Shown here: in pieces, positions 27,101 through 29,504 of the stretch
Layout: each line of letters starts with the position of its first letter
How positions within the stretch are numbered: the first letter of the stretch is position 1
NCBI GenBank assembly: GCA_963575745.1
Contig: CAUYUJ010003402.1
Coordinates: 50,001-79,504, forward strand
From: Prorocentrum cordatum
Taxonomy: Eukaryota > Sar > Dinophyceae > Prorocentrales > Prorocentraceae
Direction: 5' to 3'
Length of the DNA stretch: 29,504 bases
Notes under the pieces: model-generated
Told to the model about the DNA's origin: nothing
Seen by the model: the letters and a program-made list of their open reading frames with translations, nothing else
Database searches by the model: none
Program-made: the position numbers and the translations under genes

Positions 27101-29051
27101 CATAGGTAGGTTGGCTCTCGATACCTATGGCCATAGACGTCAGAGGGGCTGGGAATGTCAAGACGCGGCGGGCGCGGTGGAGCCGCGAAGGAAATTTCGC
27201 AGGGTGGGAGAAAACTATGCCCGAGAGGCCCTCCTGGGGGCTGGGAATGTCCCTACGCGGTGGGGGCGCGGTGGGGGGTCCCGGCGAGGATTTTGCAGGG
27301 TGGGTGGCTCCTAGAAATCTAGGCTCAGAGGCCTCAGGGAGCTGGGAATGTCAGACGCGGTGGGGCGCGGTGGGGGGTCCCGGCCGGGATTTTGCAGGGT
27401 GGGTGGCTCCGAAAAACCTATGCCCAGAGGCCTCAGGGGGGCTGGGAATGTCAGACGCGGTGGGGGCGCGGTGGGGGGTCCCGGCGAGGATTTTGCAGGG
27501 TGGGTGGCTCCTAGAAACGCATGCCCAGAGGCCTCAGGGGGGCTGGGAATGTCAGACGCAGTGTCCCGGCGAGGATTTTGCAGGGTGGGGGGATCCTAGA
27601 AAGCTATGCCCAGAGGCTTCAGGGAGGCTGGGAATGTCAGACGCGGTGGGGGCGCGGTGGGGGGTCCCGCGAGGATTTTGCAGGGTGGGTGGCTCCTAAA
27701 ACCTATGCCCAGAGGCTGCAGGGGGGTTTGGAATGTCAGACGCGGTGGGGGCGCGGTGGCGGGTACCGACGAGGATTTTGCAGGTTGGGTGGCTCCTGAA
27801 ACCTATGCCCAGGGGGGCTGGGAATGTCAGTCGCGGTGAGAGCGCGGTGGAAGGTCCCGGCGAGGATTTTGCAGGGTGGGTGGCTCCTAGAAACCTATGC
27901 CCAGAGGCTTCAGAGGGGCTGGGAATGTCAGACGCGGCGGGGGCGCGGTGGGGGGTCCCGGCGAGGATTTTGCAGGGTAGGTGGCTCCTAGAAACCTATG
28001 CCCAGAGGCCTCATGGAGCTGGGAATGTCAGACGCGGTGGAAGCGCGGTGGGGGGTCCCGGCGAGGATTTTGCAGGGTGGGTGGCTCCTAAAAACCTATG
28101 CCCAGAGGCCTCAGGGTAACTGGGAATGTCAGACGCGGTGAGGGCGCGGTGGGGGGTCCCGGCGAGGATTTTGCAGGGTGGGTGGTTCTTAGAAACCTAT
28201 GCCCGGAGGCTTCAGGGGGGCTGGAAAAGACGCGGTGTCCCGGCGAGGATTTTGCAGGGTGGGTGGCTCCTAGAAACGTATGCCCAGAGGCCTCAGGAGG
28301 GCTGGGAATGTCAGACGCGGTGGGGGCGCGGTGGGGGGTCGCGGCGAAGATTTTGCAGGGTGGGTGGCTCCTAGAAACCTATGCCCAGAGGCCTCAGGGG
28401 GGCTGGGAATGTCAGACGCGGTGGGGGCGCGGTAGAGGGTTCCGGCGAGGATTTTGCAGGGTGGGTAAAACCTATGCCCAGAAGCCTCAGGGGGGCTGGG
28501 AATGTCACGCGCGGTGGAAGCGCGGTGGGGGGTCCCGGCGAGGATTTTGCAGGGTAGGTGGCTCCCAGAAACCTATGCCCAGAGACTTCAGGGGGCTGGA
28601 ATGTCAGACGGCGGTGGGGGCCGGTGGGGTGTCCCGGCGATGATTTTTGCAGGGTAAGGAAGTAACCTAATGCCCGTAGCCCTCAGGTTTCTGGGATTAG
28701 ACGCGCAGGGCGCGGTGGGGTGTCCCGGCGAGGATTCTGCTACAACATGTGCTCCTAGAAACCTCTGCCAGAAGCCTCAGGTGTGGTGCTGGGAATATCA
28801 GACGCGGTGGGGGCGCGGTGGGAGGTCCGGGCGAGGATTTTGCAGGGGGATTTTGCAGGGTGGGTGGCTCCTAGAAACCTATGGCCAGAGGACTCAAGGG
28901 GGCTGGATATGTCAGACGCGGTGGGGGAACGATGGGGGGTCCCGGAGAGGAGTTTGCAGCTCCTAGAAACCTAGGCCCAGAGGACTCAAGGGGGCTGGAT
29001 ATGTCAGACGCGGTGGGGGCGCGATGGGGGGTCCCGGAGAGGAGTTTGCAG
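24120..29051 (+). repeat. 101-bp tandem satellite, about 49 copies, with higher-order structure
   Basis: The consensus unit runs CTCAGGGGGGCTGGGAATGT, CAGACGCGGTGGGGGCGCGG, TGGGGGGTCCCGGCGAGGAT, TTTGCAGGGTGGGTGGCTCC, TAGAAACCTATGCCCAGAGG, C. Adjacent full units are 101 bp apart (for example ATGCCC at 24607 and 24708, and at 25855, 25956 and 26057). Variant units recur at long spacing: GGTA.GGG.TTCCGG units that lack GGCTCCTAG at 24173, 25425, 26692 and 28431; units missing 16 bp (GCGGTGTCCCGG type) at 25226, 26493, 27557 and 28232. Long frames inside (such as 24317-25267) exist because 101 is not a multiple of three and indels shift the stop-bearing phase; there is no sign of selection for coding. 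The 3' units from about 28600 are the most eroded. Confidence 0.97.
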
Positions 29052-29066
29052 GTGGTCCGAGGTTGA

Positions 29067-29490
29067 GGGAAGGGCGTTGGAATAGAGTGTGCGATGTATC
29101 AAAAGACAACGTATCCAGTTGAGAAGGATATCGCACACGCCTCAGGGGTCGGCGGATACTGGGCCAGCTGGGCTGACGCCATGCCAGAAATCATCTCTCG
29201 GTTCCCCGCCTTGGGACGTCAAGCGGAATCTTACTTCACATCTTTGCAGACCATGGCAGAAATCTCGGTGGCTCAAGTCCCACATTGTCTGGTGTCGGCA
29301 GAGGCAGCGGGCAGACAATGCTATGCAGCTGGGTGGGGGGGAACGACCTACGTGGGTAGATATCGCATCGGGCCAGATACCACGTCAACCATATTTACTG
29401 CACATGATTCAGCGTGAGTGGCAAGGACAACATCACCTACGCGGAGGTCATCACGAGTGGGTTGGGTACTTTCCAATGCTCATGAACTGA
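29067..29490 (+). pseudogene. Frameshifted C-terminal fragment of a LINE-like ORF2
   Basis: First frame: KDIAHASGVGGYWASWADAM, then PEIISRFPALGRQAESYF and SAEAAGRQCYAAGW up to about 29330. The alternative frame then continues ERPTWVDIASGQIPRQPYLL and REWQGQHHLRGGHHEW to TGA at 29488-29490. The switch falls in the G7 run at about 29334-29340, so a single-base length change there breaks the ORF (or is a sequencing error). The pattern GGYWASWADA...CP/FPAL...AAGW..RPTW is one I recall from the region after the reverse transcriptase in dinoflagellate non-LTR retroelements; no RT motif itself is in the window. It begins directly after the satellite, so the RT core is missing on the 5' side. Confidence 0.5.
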
Positions 29491-29504
29491 GGTGTACGGC
29501 AGAT

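Noticed and set aside
24120-29051. CRISPR-like array
   Set aside because: No unique spacers; the whole 101 bp unit repeats, and the genome is eukaryotic.

Overview
The window looks like nuclear DNA from a dinoflagellate. The evidence is a near-match to the dinoflagellate spliced leader (DinoSL) at 15503-15523, degraded copies of non-LTR retrotransposons of a kind I recall from dinoflagellate genomes (about 3512-4230 and 29067-29490), a high-GC and very repeat-rich landscape, and short candidate exons scattered on the plus strand between long introns. This attribution comes from reading the sequence; no database search was possible.

Layout. 1-1095: a CAT/ATC microsatellite broken by GGGACACC blocks. 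1962-2705: a second CAT/CAG array. 3405-5998: a possible small multi-exon gene starting with a signal-peptide exon, whose proposed first intron holds a broken LINE endonuclease relic. 6000-13085: mostly non-coding, with microsatellites, diverged local duplications, an inverted-repeat element (10546-10702), and a dispersed repeat whose two copies flank 1.26 kb (10736 and 12122). 13085-13613: a GGGACAGTGG minisatellite followed by a 52-nt candidate exon. 14006-14146: a second inverted-repeat element. 15234-19273: the best gene, with a spliced-leader relic upstream, a type II membrane segment and a glycosyltransferase-like lumenal domain split by a 1.6-kb intron. 20474-21299: an 11-copy minisatellite of about 79 bp. 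21300-22228: two phase-compatible exons of an unknown acidic protein. 24120-29051: about 4.9 kb of a 101-bp satellite with higher-order structure. 29067 to the end: the C-terminal part of a second LINE-like ORF with a frameshift.

Every gene model I can support is on the plus strand, which fits the unidirectional gene arrangement known in dinoflagellates. The genes show no common pathway. Most long open frames here are by-products of low-complexity repeats and were rejected. Exon boundaries are predictions from splice motifs and phase and have no transcript support.
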